From NCBI GenBank assembly GCA_017847835.1, contig JAGASH010000006.1, positions 1 to 64,000 of the forward strand: a DNA stretch of 64,000 bases, given 5' to 3'. The notes below the pieces were generated by a model that ran no database searches, was not told where the DNA came from, and was given only the letters and a program-made list of their open reading frames with translations. The translations under genes were made by a program, and so were the position numbers. Source of the DNA: Oscillospiraceae bacterium. GTDB taxonomy: Bacteria; Bacillota; Clostridia; Oscillospirales; Ruminococcaceae. Below are positions 25,715-34,668 of the stretch, in pieces. Each line of letters begins with the position of its first letter. Positions within the stretch are counted from its first letter, which is position 1.

Positions 25715-26920
25715 TTAAAATATAAGTTCCATAAATTCCTCGGAACCGTTAAATCCAAGCGACTGATAAAGCGGTCTGCCGCTTTCGGTCGCGTCAAGAG
25801 TAATCTGCGTAACCCCGCGATTTCTCGCCTCGTCAAGCAGCTTTTTCATCATTTCACGCGCAATTCCTCGTCTGCGATAATCATCGCGCACATACACATT
25901 CATAACGTGCGCGCGTTTTCCCGTCGGGTGAGAATAAGTCGGCATTACATCAACATAGCAAATCGTCGCGCAGCCGACCGCGTTTTCCCCGTCAAAAGCA
26001 AGAACCGTGGTTTGAGCGCCGTTTGTGAAATATTCGCGCGAGCGTTCTCGGAAATCCTCGTCAAAGGTCTTGCCCTCGTTCACCACGGAAAGCATTTCCA
26101 TTCTTATCGCAAGAACCGCCGACAAGTCGCTTTCTTCCGCAATCCTTACCGCAATCTCACTCTTCACCAAAAACAGCCTCCTGCCGTTTTTGTTTGCAAT
26201 TTCAATCATCTCGTCAGCCGATACGCCTTTGATTTCAGCCATTCTCGCTCCCGTAAACGCAATCATAGAGCTGTCGCAGCGCTTTCCGCGAAACGGCTCG
26301 GGCGCCATATACGGGCAGTCGGTTTCCAGCAGCAGCCGCTCAATCGGCACAGCCTCGCAGGCGGCAATCGCTTTCTTCGCGTTTTTGAACGTGAGCACAC
26401 CTGTAAAGCCGACGTACATTCCGAGCTTCACGACCTCTTTCGCGATTTCCGCGCTGTACGAAAAGCAGTGCATAACACCGCGCGGCTTGTACTCCCGAAG
26501 CAGCTCCATTGTATCCTCGCAGGCGTCCCGCGAGTGAATTATCACGGGCAAATCCAGCTTTTTCGCAAGCTCCAGCTGCCTCGCGAACACCTCGCGCTGT
26601 TTTGATTTGTTGTCGCTGCCATAATGATAGTCCAGCCCAAACTCCCCCAAAGCCACAATTTTTTTCGCTTTGAGAGCAATTTCCAGCGTATTTTCCCAGT
26701 TTTCGGGCAAATCGTCAACAAATTCCGGATGAACTCCGAGCGCGCCGAAAATGTAATCGTGCCTTTCAACAAGCGCCGTCGTTTCCTCAAACTCGTCCAA
26801 TCCGCAGCCGACAGCAAGCACGCGCTCGACGTTTTTCTCCGGCAGCTCACCGAGCAGCTTTTCAAGGTCGTCGCCGAAATCGCGTTTCAGATAATGCGCG
26901 TGCGTATCAAATATCCCCAT
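25715..26920 (-). CDS. TatD-like metal hydrolase fused to a GNAT acetyltransferase
   Basis: 401 residues in two domains. Residues 1-255 are a TatD DNase with metal ligands in FDTHAHY, the Glu of GEFGLDYH, the His of IIHSRDA, the His of GVMHCFSY and the Asp of LLETDCPY. Residues about 258-401 are a GNAT domain with an acetyl-CoA loop at DDYRRRGIAREMMKKLLDEA and the closing YQSLGFNGSEEFMEL. No frameshift or stop lies between. ATG 26920 has AAAGG seven bases upstream and lies two bases past the previous stop; GTG 26938 is an alternative. TatD next to metG is a common arrangement; the GNAT fusion is not. Confidence 0.9.
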   Translation of the reverse strand: MGIFDTHAHYLKRDFGDDLEKLLGELPEKNVERVLAVGCGLDEFEETTALVERHDYIFGALGVHPEFVDDLPENWENTLEIALKAKKIVALGEFGLDYHYGSDNKSKQREVFARQLELAKKLDLPVIIHSRDACEDTMELLREYKPRGVMHCFSYSAEIAKEVVKLGMYVGFTGVLTFKNAKKAIAACEAVPIERLLLETDCPYMAPEPFRGKRCDSSMIAFTGARMAEIKGVSADEMIEIANKNGRRLFLVKSEIAVRIAEESDLSAVLAIRMEMLSVVNEGKTFDEDFRERSREYFTNGAQTTVLAFDGENAVGCATICYVDVMPTYSHPTGKRAHVMNVYVRDDYRRRGIAREMMKKLLDEARNRGVTQITLDATESGRPLYQSLGFNGSEEFMELIF

Positions 26921-26922
26921 AT

Positions 26923-27234
26923 TTATGCCTTTTCCCACGCGTATTCTGCGGATTTTTCACCCGTATCCATAAAATGTGCGGTAATCTTCATCACGTCGTC
27001 AAATGTCAGACCTTCGGGTTTAAGCGTGAATTTTTCGCTCAAATCCGAGTTTTTCCAGACTATTCCGCTTATCGTGCCGTTGGAAAAATCAACGTTCATC
27101 GCGAGCGAGTCAGCCTTGCACTCAATCGATGTGACGCTTGTATTCATCGACAGAATTCTCACGATATCCGCGCTGTTTCGCGCAATCGCTACCCTTCCGT
27201 CAGCGAAAATTATCTTTGAACCTACACAAAACAT
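26923..27234 (-). CDS. Hypothetical protein of 103 residues
   Basis: I do not recognise it. The sequence alternates beta strands (MFCVGSKIIFADGRVAIARN, TSIECKADSLAMNVDFSNGTISGIVW) and ends in a helical, acidic C-terminus. No signal peptide or membrane segment. It starts five bases past the previous stop codon and ends two bases before the TatD-GNAT start, so it is translated within the metG operon. Confidence 0.65.
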   Translation of the reverse strand: MFCVGSKIIFADGRVAIARNSADIVRILSMNTSVTSIECKADSLAMNVDFSNGTISGIVWKNSDLSEKFTLKPEGLTFDDVMKITAHFMDTGEKSAEYAWEKA

Positions 27235-27239
27235 TTTGC

Positions 27240-27890
27240 TTATTTCCCAATCCCATTAAAATAATTATCCATAACAAGCTGCTTTGTTTCATAGCTCTCC
27301 AAGGGCAGCCGTCCGCGTCCGCCAAACAGCTTTTCCGTGTCGTTGAACGCGCTCACAAACGAACGCTCCAGCAGATTTGTCTTGTTTTCGCTGTCGATGT
27401 TCACGCAGTCGAAGAACATCAGCAGCCGCGAAGCCGTTTCATCGGGCTGCCAGTATTCGGGGGAATTTTCCTCGGCAGCGGAATTTCCGTACATCTGCCG
27501 AAGCTGCGTCAGAAGCTCCTCCGCGTACATTTTCGCGCCGACGCTCGGCACGCTTCCCGACAAAACTTCACCCTGCTTAACGAACATTGCTCTGATTATG
27601 TGGCTTACACCCTTTGTCAGAAGCTCCTCGGGAGCTTTTTTCTCGCCCTCGGCAATCCGCTCCAGCTCCTTTTCACCTGCGTTTTCCTTTTGCGTGAGGT
27701 TGTTGTCGGAGCTTTGCTTCTGCGCCGAACGTTTCGTGTAAGCGGGCGTGAACGCTGCCTGACTTTTCACAAAGCTGTCCGTGTGCTCGGTCGTGAGCGT
27801 TGTGTTTTTCATCTCCGTGCGGTGCTCGGACGTTTTCGTCAAATTCGTCTGATTGACCGCAGGTATGTCCGCCATTCTTGATATATCCAT
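27240..27890 (-). CDS. Hypothetical protein, possibly DUF5610-like C-terminus
   Basis: 216 residues. The first 85 are polar, Thr/Lys/Glu-rich and probably disordered. The rest is helical and ends with NDTEKLFGGRGRLPLESY and a conserved-looking NYFNGIG. That end pattern recalls the DUF5610 family of unknown role, but the match is by eye only. GGGAGG lies 13 bases before the ATG, rather far; ATG 27875 is an alternative. Between metG (44 bases) and the 103-residue gene (5 bases). Confidence 0.6.
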   Translation of the reverse strand: MDISRMADIPAVNQTNLTKTSEHRTEMKNTTLTTEHTDSFVKSQAAFTPAYTKRSAQKQSSDNNLTQKENAGEKELERIAEGEKKAPEELLTKGVSHIIRAMFVKQGEVLSGSVPSVGAKMYAEELLTQLRQMYGNSAAEENSPEYWQPDETASRLLMFFDCVNIDSENKTNLLERSFVSAFNDTEKLFGGRGRLPLESYETKQLVMDNYFNGIGK

Positions 27891-27934
27891 ATATTACTGC
27901 CGACCTCCCTTCCCTGAGAGTTACAAAACGTGTT

Positions 27935-29872
27935 TTATCCTATGGGGCTTCCGTTCGGAATATCCTTATCCACAAACAGCACCTTTATATCCTCGTTTCC
28001 GCAGTCCGCCGCAAGTATCATTCCCTGCGACTCCTCACCGCAAAGCTTTCTCGGAGCGAGATTTGCCACGAAAACAATCTTCTTTCCGACAAGCTCCTCG
28101 GGAGTGTACCACTTCGCGATACCCGAAACAATCTGCCTGCCCTGTCTGCCGTCGTCAACCGTGAGTTTAAGCAGCTTTTTCGCTTTCGGCATTTTCTCGC
28201 AGGCGGTGATTTCACCCGTTCTCAGCTTAACCTCGGCAAACTGCTCGATACCGATTACATTCGCCTTATCCAAATCCTCGTCCTCACGAATGGTCTTCGC
28301 GGGAGTAAGAAGCGCGTTCAGCTCGTCGATTTCCTTTTCGATATCAATTCTCGGGAACAGAACCTCGCCCTTATGAACGGTGACGTTTGCGGGGAGTTTT
28401 CCGAATTCTCCCAAGACATTATACTCAACTTCCTCGGGTTTTGCGCCGATTTGCTCCCAAACCTTCGGCATTGTCTTAGGCATAAACGGGAACAGAAGTC
28501 CCGAACAAATTCTGATTGTTTCAAGCAGGTTGTACAAAACGCTTGCCAGACGCGGTCTGCTTGCCTCGTCCTTGCCGAGCTTCCACGGCTCGGTTTCGTC
28601 GATATACTTGTTCGCGCGCGAAACAACCTTGAAAATCTCTTCGAGCGCGTTTGACAATCTTGCTTCTTCAATCATCGGTGTAACGGTTTCGCGAAGTGCC
28701 GAAGCCATTTCCACAAGCTCGTCGTCAAGCTGGTCATAATCGCGTTCTTCGGGGAGAGTTCCGCCGAAATATTTATCAGCCATAGCAACCGTTCTTGAAA
28801 CAAGGTTGCCGAAATCGTTTGCCAAATCGGAATTAATGCGGGTAATCATAATCTCGTTCGAGAAATTCGAGTCGGAGCCGTACGGCATATCGCGCATAAT
28901 CTGATAACGAACAGCGTCCGAGCCGTATCTCTCGGCAAGAACAAACGGGTCGATTACGTTGCCGATGGATTTTGACATCTTCTGTCCGTTGAAGTTAATC
29001 CAGCCGTGACCGTAAAGCATCTTCGGCAGCGGCAAATCCAACATCATCAGAATGATTATCCAAACAATCGAGTGGAAACGCACGATTTCCTTTGCCGTCA
29101 TATGCATATCCGCGGGCCAGAATTTGCTGAAATCGTCGTAAGCGTCGTTTTCATAGCCGAGCGCGCTGATATAGTTTGCGAGCGCGTCAACCCAAACGTA
29201 AACAACATGCTTTTCATCAAAGGAAACGGGAACACCCCAAGTGAAAGAGGTTCTCGAAACGCAGAGGTCTTCAAGTCCCGGCTTGATGAAGTTGTTCACC
29301 ATTTCGTTTACGCGGGATTTCGGGCGGAGATAGTCGGTTTCGGTGAGGAATTTCTCGATTTTGTCCGCGAAGTCCGAAATTTTGAGGAAATACGCTTCCT
29401 CGTGCGCGTCAATAACAGGTCTGTGGCAGTCGGGACAGCAGCCGTTTTCGTCAAGCTGGCTCTCCGTCCAGAAGCTCTCGCACGGCGTGCAGTATTTTCC
29501 CGTGTACTCGCCCTTGTAGATGTAACCCTTGTCGTACAGCTTCTTGAAAATCGTCTGCACGGTTTTAACGTGATAATCATCGGTTGTGCGGACAAAACGG
29601 TCATTGCTTATGCCCATAACGTCCCACAGCTTCTTGAAATTCTCAACAATCGGGTCAACGTATTCCTTCGGGGTAACTCCGAGAGCCTTTGCTTTCTGCT
29701 CAATTTTCATTCCGTGCTCGTCCGTGCCCGTGAGAAACATCACATCAAAACCCTGCATACGCTTGAAGCGAGCAATCGTGTCGCACGCAACCGTTGTATA
29801 GCAGTGTCCGATATGCGGGTTGCCCGACGGATAATAAATCGGGGTTGTTATATAATACTTTTTCTTTTCCAT
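27935..29872 (-). CDS. metG: Methionyl-tRNA synthetase
   Basis: Charges tRNA-Met. 645 residues. Class I motifs NPHIGH near the N-terminus and NGQKMSKSIGN near residue 300. A zinc knuckle of two CxxC pairs (CTPC and CPDC) marks the four-Cys form. The last 110 residues are a Trbp111-like OB-fold tRNA-binding domain (VKLRTGEITACEKMPKAKKL). ATG 29872 is chosen for its AGGAAG; the open frame extends upstream to 29968 but covers the promoter. First gene of an operon to nth. Confidence 0.97.
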   Translation of the reverse strand: MEKKKYYITTPIYYPSGNPHIGHCYTTVACDTIARFKRMQGFDVMFLTGTDEHGMKIEQKAKALGVTPKEYVDPIVENFKKLWDVMGISNDRFVRTTDDYHVKTVQTIFKKLYDKGYIYKGEYTGKYCTPCESFWTESQLDENGCCPDCHRPVIDAHEEAYFLKISDFADKIEKFLTETDYLRPKSRVNEMVNNFIKPGLEDLCVSRTSFTWGVPVSFDEKHVVYVWVDALANYISALGYENDAYDDFSKFWPADMHMTAKEIVRFHSIVWIIILMMLDLPLPKMLYGHGWINFNGQKMSKSIGNVIDPFVLAERYGSDAVRYQIMRDMPYGSDSNFSNEIMITRINSDLANDFGNLVSRTVAMADKYFGGTLPEERDYDQLDDELVEMASALRETVTPMIEEARLSNALEEIFKVVSRANKYIDETEPWKLGKDEASRPRLASVLYNLLETIRICSGLLFPFMPKTMPKVWEQIGAKPEEVEYNVLGEFGKLPANVTVHKGEVLFPRIDIEKEIDELNALLTPAKTIREDEDLDKANVIGIEQFAEVKLRTGEITACEKMPKAKKLLKLTVDDGRQGRQIVSGIAKWYTPEELVGKKIVFVANLAPRKLCGEESQGMILAADCGNEDIKVLFVDKDIPNGSPIG

Positions 29873-29939
29873 TGGATTTCTTCCTTTTCTTTGTTGGTAA
29901 ATTTTGTAAAAAGCGTTTTGGGCGCTATTATATAAGTAT

Positions 29940-29968
29940 ATTATATACCTTTTTTCCACTTTTTTCAA
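29940..29968 (-). promoter_or_regulatory. metG promoter
   Basis: Minus strand TTGAAA (29968-29963) and TATAAT (29945-29940), 17-base spacing; 67 bases before the metG start. Confidence 0.8.
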
Positions 29969-30016
29969 TAATAATCAAAAAAATCAAGGAAATTTTACAT
30001 TTTACCTAAAAAACAC

Positions 30017-30045
30017 TTGATTTTTTTGAAGTTTTTTAGTACAAT
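30017..30045 (+). promoter_or_regulatory. Promoter of the CdaR-like regulator gene
   Basis: TTGATT (30017-30022) and TACAAT (30040-30045), 17-base spacing. The leader of about 105 bases contains a weak CCCCT/AGGGG hairpin near 30091-30112. Confidence 0.75.
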
Positions 30046-30154
30046 AGAGATAGGCACAAAAATCAATGGTTTAAACTGTGCAATTTTACCCCTCGGGAAT
30101 AATCAAGGGGAACTCTGGTAATTTCAGTTCATAAAAAGAAAGAGGTATATCAAG

Positions 30155-31240
30155 ATGTCAAACAGGCTTTTTCAGGGAATTGTTCATCAGATGAAGGACG
30201 CGATAAACAGAGTAATCGGCGTGATTGACGAAAACGGAACGGTTATCGCCTGCTCCGATTTAACAAAAGTCGGCGGCGGAAACGACTTCTTCTCAATCGA
30301 GCTTTCCGACTCGCACGAGGTGTTTATCCGCGACGGTTATACCTACAAGCCGTTTGGCGTTCACGTTAAGCCCGATTATGCGGTATTTGTCGAGGGGACC
30401 GACGAGCAGGCCGCAAAATTCGCGGGACTTATCTCAATCTCGCTGCTCGGTATCAAGCAGTACTATGACGAGAAATACGACAGAAACAACTTCGTAAAGA
30501 ACATAATCCTCGACAACGTTCTCCCCGGAGATATTACATTAAAGGCAAGAGAGCTTCACTTCAACGGAGATATCGGACGAGTTGTTTTCCTTATCAGCGT
30601 AATCGCTTCAAACGACGTTTCCGCTTATGACGTTATCCAGAACCTCTTCCCCGACAAGAACAAGGATTTCGTTTTCAACATCACCGAAACCGATATCGTT
30701 CTTGTAAAGGAAGTCAAGAACAACATCGATGTCAAGGACCTCGAAAAGCTTGCGAGAAGCATTTCCGATACGCTTTCGAGCGAGTTCTTCACAAAGGTAA
30801 ACATCGGTATCGGTACTCCCGTTATCGGAGTGAAGGATTTGGCTCGCTCGTTCAAGGAAGCGCAGACCGCTCTTGAAGTCGGAAAGGTTTTCGATACCGA
30901 CAAGAATATCGTTTCCTACGACAACCTCGGTATCGCAAGACTTATCTATCACCTTCCGACAACTCTCTGCGAAACCTTCCTGAAGGAAGTTTTCAAGAAG
31001 AATTCCATAGAGAGCCTCGACCACGAAACGCTTTTCACCATTCAGAAGTTCTTCGAGAACAGCCTCAACGTTTCGGAAACATCGAGAAAGCTCTTTGTAC
31101 ACAGAAATACATTGGTTTACCGTCTTGATAAAATCAAGAAGCTCACGGGACTTGATTTGCGCGAATTCGACCACGCGATTATCTTCAAAATCGCTCTTAT
31201 GGTCAAGAAATATCTCGCGGCAAATCCCACAAAATACTAA
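30155..31240 (+). CDS. CdaR/PucR-family transcriptional regulator
   Basis: 361 residues. The N-terminal sensor region begins with a sugar-diacid-recognition-like stretch (RLFQGIVHQMKDAINRVIGVIDENG). A middle GGDEF-like or PucR-type domain includes VNIGIGTPVIGVKDLARSFKEAQTALEVG. The C-terminal HTH has SLNVSETSRKLFVHRNTLVYRLDKI, a family hallmark. It should bind DNA in response to a small metabolite. AAAGAGG precedes the ATG. It is followed by ftsE with a hairpin between them; whether it controls the downstream division genes is unknown. Confidence 0.85.
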   Translation: MSNRLFQGIVHQMKDAINRVIGVIDENGTVIACSDLTKVGGGNDFFSIELSDSHEVFIRDGYTYKPFGVHVKPDYAVFVEGTDEQAAKFAGLISISLLGIKQYYDEKYDRNNFVKNIILDNVLPGDITLKARELHFNGDIGRVVFLISVIASNDVSAYDVIQNLFPDKNKDFVFNITETDIVLVKEVKNNIDVKDLEKLARSISDTLSSEFFTKVNIGIGTPVIGVKDLARSFKEAQTALEVGKVFDTDKNIVSYDNLGIARLIYHLPTTLCETFLKEVFKKNSIESLDHETLFTIQKFFENSLNVSETSRKLFVHRNTLVYRLDKIKKLTGLDLREFDHAIIFKIALMVKKYLAANPTKY

Positions 31241-31254
31241 TTAAGTTACTTATT

Positions 31255-31298
31255 TTCCCCCGTTTACAGCGGGGGAATACGGTTGAATATAGCGGGGG
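31255..31298 (+). promoter_or_regulatory. Possible alternative hairpin before ftsE
   Basis: TTCCCCCG (31255-31262) pairs perfectly with CGGGGGAA (31270-31277). The next copy of AGCGGGGG, at 31291-31298, is the ribosome site of ftsE and could pair with the same CCCCCG. No U-run follows, so it is not a normal terminator. A two-state translation control is possible but unproven. Confidence 0.4.
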
Positions 31299-31308
31299 TT
31301 AATATACA

Positions 31309-32001
31309 ATGGCAATGGTAGAAATGAAAAACGTCAACGTGCATTATTCAAGCGGTGTAGACGCGCTTGTTGACGTTAATCTTCGCATAAACGAAGGTGA
31401 ATTCGTGTTCATCGTCGGAAAAAGCGGCGCGGGAAAATCTACCCTTATGAAACTTATGATGAGAGAGCTTGAACCGTCCACGGGACGCGTTTTCGTAAAC
31501 GGCTACAACCTCTCCAAGCTCAAAGGCAACAAAATCTCAAAATTCCGTCGCTCTATCGGAGTGGTTTTTCAGGAATTCAGACTTATTCAGGACTACACGG
31601 TGTATGAGAACGTTTCTTTCGTGCTCAGAATTGCCGACCAGTCCAACAAATATATCAGACAAAGAGTGCCGTACGTCCTCAATCTCGTTGAGCTTGCGGG
31701 CAAGGCAAAGGCAAAAACAAGAGAGCTTTCGGGCGGTGAGCAGCAGCGCGTTGCCATTGCAAGAGCGCTCGCAAACGACCCGAATTTGCTTATCGTAGAC
31801 GAGCCGACGGGAAATCTCGACCCGGAGCGTTCCTATGAGCTTGTCGGGCTGCTGAAGGAAATCAATCGCTGCGGGACAACCGTTGTTATGATTACTCACG
31901 AGCACGAGCTTGTCAGAAATTTCGGCGGCAGAATTATCAACATCGAAGACGGCGAAATCACGTTTGATGAAACTATCGGAGGCAGCGATGAGAACGAGTA
32001 A
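31309..32001 (+). CDS. ftsE: Cell division ATP-binding protein FtsE
   Basis: 230-residue ABC ATPase. Walker A is VGKSGAGKSTLMK, the Q-loop is VVFQEFRLI, the signature ELSGGEQQRVAIARAL and Walker B LLIVDEPTGNLDP. The N-terminal VHYSSGVDALVDVNL and the short spacing are typical of FtsE. With FtsX it forms a membrane complex that transmits ATP hydrolysis to cell-wall hydrolases. GGGGG sits ten bases before the first ATG; ATG 31315 is a possible alternative. Overlaps ftsX by 14 bases. Confidence 0.95.
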   Translation: MAMVEMKNVNVHYSSGVDALVDVNLRINEGEFVFIVGKSGAGKSTLMKLMMRELEPSTGRVFVNGYNLSKLKGNKISKFRRSIGVVFQEFRLIQDYTVYENVSFVLRIADQSNKYIRQRVPYVLNLVELAGKAKAKTRELSGGEQQRVAIARALANDPNLLIVDEPTGNLDPERSYELVGLLKEINRCGTTVVMITHEHELVRNFGGRIINIEDGEITFDETIGGSDENE

Positions 32002-32890
32002 TGTAAGCTACCTTATCAAAAAAGGCATTTCTTCCGTCTGGAAAAACTTTATTATGTCGTTCGCTTCGTTCAGTATTCTCCTCGTCAGCCTTTTGCAGGT
32101 GAGTATGACCGTGCTTATTATGATGAACCTCAACATCATTATGGGCAATATCGAGGACACGAACGAGATTACGGTTTTCATTGAGGACGGCGTTTCCGAG
32201 GCTCAGGTAAACAAAATCCACAACACCCTCAACAACAACGACAACCTCACGGACGTTAGATTTATCCCCAAGGAAGAAGGTCTTGAAAACTTCAAGGAGA
32301 ATATGGGAGAATATTCCGAGCTTCTTTCCTATCTCGACGAAAATCCTGTTCCCGACACTTTCCTTGTGAGAGTAAAGGACTTGAAGAATATCAAGCTCGC
32401 AGTCACGGCTATTTCCAGCATTGACGGAGTTGAACTTGTAAAAACTTCCGACGATTTCGCGGGCGCACTTATCAACATCAGAAATACGTTTTCGGTAATA
32501 ATTATCGCGGTTCTGGCAACGCTGATTATCGTCAGCGTAATCGTGGTTTCAAACACAATCAGAACCAGCGTTTTCGCCCGCAGAAACGAAATCTCGATTA
32601 TGAAATACGTCGGCGCAACAAATACCTTCATAAAGCTTCCGTTCTTTGTTGAGGGTACGTTTATCGGAATTCTCTCGGGAGCGGCAGCCTGGGGACTGAC
32701 GTGGTTTATCTACGACTCGGTGTTCGCTCTCTTTACCGACAATCTCTCGCTCTGGGAAATGTTCGGTTTCTTCAACCTAATTCCTTTCAACAGCATAAGT
32801 CCGTTCGTGCTTATCATAAACTGCGTCACGGGAGCTGTTCTCGGTGCAGTCGGCACGGTTTTCAGCACGGGCAAGTATCTTAAGGTTTAA
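31988..32890 (+). CDS. ftsX: Cell division protein FtsX
   Basis: 300 residues. Four membrane segments in the FtsX order: one at about 25-50, a large extracellular domain (residues 50-170; EDTNEITVFIEDGVSEAQ), then three segments at about 175-200, 220-250 and 270-295. The FtsX motif FARRNEISIMKYVGATNTFIKLPF is clear. ATG 31988 has GGAGG five bases upstream within ftsE. Partner of FtsE. Confidence 0.95.
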   Translation: MRTSNVSYLIKKGISSVWKNFIMSFASFSILLVSLLQVSMTVLIMMNLNIIMGNIEDTNEITVFIEDGVSEAQVNKIHNTLNNNDNLTDVRFIPKEEGLENFKENMGEYSELLSYLDENPVPDTFLVRVKDLKNIKLAVTAISSIDGVELVKTSDDFAGALINIRNTFSVIIIAVLATLIIVSVIVVSNTIRTSVFARRNEISIMKYVGATNTFIKLPFFVEGTFIGILSGAAAWGLTWFIYDSVFALFTDNLSLWEMFGFFNLIPFNSISPFVLIINCVTGAVLGAVGTVFSTGKYLKV

Positions 32891-32911
32891 GCAATTTCAG
32901 GAGATAAAAAA

Positions 32912-34141
32912 GTGAACAAAAGAATTTCTTTGGGCGTGGCAATCAGCCTTATCGCAATCGGCTGTGCCATAACCTTCGTTCTGACCTGGACGGTTTCGCT
33001 CAACATCTACAACTCAAAAATCAGCAGCGCGGATAAATACGAGGGTGTTTACGAGAAGCTGCGCGAAATCGAAGCTGTTGTCAAGAACAACTACATCAAC
33101 GTCAATTCGATGAGCGATGAAGCTATCGAAAGCGGTATTATAAACGGCTATGTAAGCGGTATCGGCGACAAATACGCGTCCTATCTCGAAGCAAACAATT
33201 ACTATGAGCTTCAGCAGACCTCGAGCGGCGTTGTCAGCGGTGCGGGACTTGTCGCGCAGTCAGACGGCTCGGGCTATCTCGTGGTCACAAAGGTCTACAC
33301 AAACAGCTCCGCTTATCTGAACGGCGTGAAAGTCGGCGACATAATCACGGAAATCGACGGAAAATCCCTTCTCTCAATGGAAGAAAAAACCGCGATTGAA
33401 AAGCTTTCCGGCGAAATCGGAACAAAGCTTACAATGAAGCTTCTGCGCGACAGCGAGGAGCTTTCCGTCAGCCTTATCAGACAGCAAATCGATATCGAGT
33501 CCGTGACGGGCGAAATGCTCGACAACGGTATCGGATATATAAAAATCACTTCGTTTAACGATAAAACAGCCGAACAGTTCTCCGGCGCGCTCAGCTCGCT
33601 TACGGGCTCAACTCTCAACGCGCTTATCCTTGACGTTCGGCAAAATGGCGGCGGCTCAATTGCCCCGCTTAAATCAATGCTCAACAAGCTGCTTCCCGCT
33701 TGCGTTGCCGCAACAGCCGAATATGCAAACGGCGTCAGAAAAACGCTTATCGAAACCGACTCGGCTTCAAACATCAGCGTTCCTATGGCGGTTTTAGTGG
33801 ACGGCGGAACAGCCTCGGCAGCCGAGCTGTTTACCGTTGCGCTCAGAGATGAGGGTAATGCGCTGCTTATCGGCACGCAGACCTACGGGAAAGCGGTTAT
33901 TCAGGGAACTTACGGTTTCCCCGACGGAACCGCGCTCACAATCTCAAACGCAAAGATTATCCCGTCAAAATCCGCTTCCTATGACGGAGTCGGTCTGAAG
34001 CCCGATTACGTCACGGAGCTTCCCGCAGGAACAACCCTCGATACCGTTTCGCGTGAAAACGACTCTCAGCTGCAAAAGGCAATCGAAATCCTTACTCCCG
34101 CAGCTCCCGTTGAACCCGGCGAACCCGAAGAAAGCGAATAA
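32912..34141 (+). CDS. C-terminal processing peptidase (S41, CtpA-like)
   Basis: 409 residues, starting at GTG with AGGAG upstream. One N-terminal membrane anchor (residues 8-30), a PDZ domain at about 100-180 ([17 protein letters not shown]) and the S41 protease domain. The catalytic Ser is in [16 protein letters not shown] and the Lys in [27 protein letters not shown] is the substrate-binding loop. An ftsX-ctpA pairing is common in Firmicutes, where such proteases act on envelope proteins or sporulation signals. The tail is Pro/Glu-rich. Confidence 0.93.
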   Translation: MNKRISLGVAISLIAIGCAITFVLTWTVSLNIYNSKISSADKYEGVYEKLREIEAVVKNNYINVNSMSDEAIESGIINGYVSGIGDKYASYLEANNYYELQQTSSGVVSGAGLVAQSDGSGYLVVTKVYTNSSAYLNGVKVGDIITEIDGKSLLSMEEKTAIEKLSGEIGTKLTMKLLRDSEELSVSLIRQQIDIESVTGEMLDNGIGYIKITSFNDKTAEQFSGALSSLTGSTLNALILDVRQNGGGSIAPLKSMLNKLLPACVAATAEYANGVRKTLIETDSASNISVPMAVLVDGGTASAAELFTVALRDEGNALLIGTQTYGKAVIQGTYGFPDGTALTISNAKIIPSKSASYDGVGLKPDYVTELPAGTTLDTVSRENDSQLQKAIEILTPAAPVEPGEPEESE

Positions 34142-34176
34142 TTATCAATAAAATAAATTTTGGAGGAACAACTATT

Positions 34177-34665
34177 ATGAACAAGCCTATTACCGTTTTA
34201 ACCCGCAAGGGTGAGCAGCAGCTCAAAGACGAGCTTAACGAGCTTCGCTCCGTTCGCCGTCGTGAGGTTGCGGAAAAAATCAAGGTTGCGCTCTCTTTCG
34301 GCGACTTGTCCGAGAACAGCGAATACGATGAAGCTAAAAACGAACAGGGTATAATCGAGTCGAGAATTGCCGAAATCGAGGCTACTCTTGCTCACGCACA
34401 GGTTATCGACGACGACGATATCTCCACCGAAAAGGTAGGTATCGGCATCACGGTCAAGCTCTATGACGTTGAAATGGACGAGGAGCTTGAATTCAAGATT
34501 GTCGGCACAAAGGAAGCCGATATCAACAAGGGCAAAATGTCCGACGAAAGCCCTATCGGTGCCGCTCTTATCGGTCACAAGGTCGGCGACGAGGTTGATG
34601 TGGAAACTCCCGACGGTATCGAGAAGTTTAAGATTCTTGAAATAAAGAAAGAAGACGAGGAATAA
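34177..34665 (+). CDS. greA: Transcription elongation factor GreA
   Basis: 162 residues, standard length. The N-terminal coiled coil carries the acidic tip in [18 protein letters not shown], which stimulates RNA cleavage by stalled polymerase. The C-terminal FKBP-like domain has [29 protein letters not shown] precedes the ATG. Three bases separate it from lysS, the usual pairing in Clostridia. Confidence 0.97.
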   Translation: MNKPITVLTRKGEQQLKDELNELRSVRRREVAEKIKVALSFGDLSENSEYDEAKNEQGIIESRIAEIEATLAHAQVIDDDDISTEKVGIGITVKLYDVEMDEELEFKIVGTKEADINKGKMSDESPIGAALIGHKVGDEVDVETPDGIEKFKILEIKKEDEE

Positions 34666-34668
34666 ACG

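Noticed and set aside
31283..31310. A TTGAAT-N16-TACAAT promoter for ftsE
   Set aside because: The -10 box would overlap the ftsE start codon, so it could not make a translatable message for ftsE.
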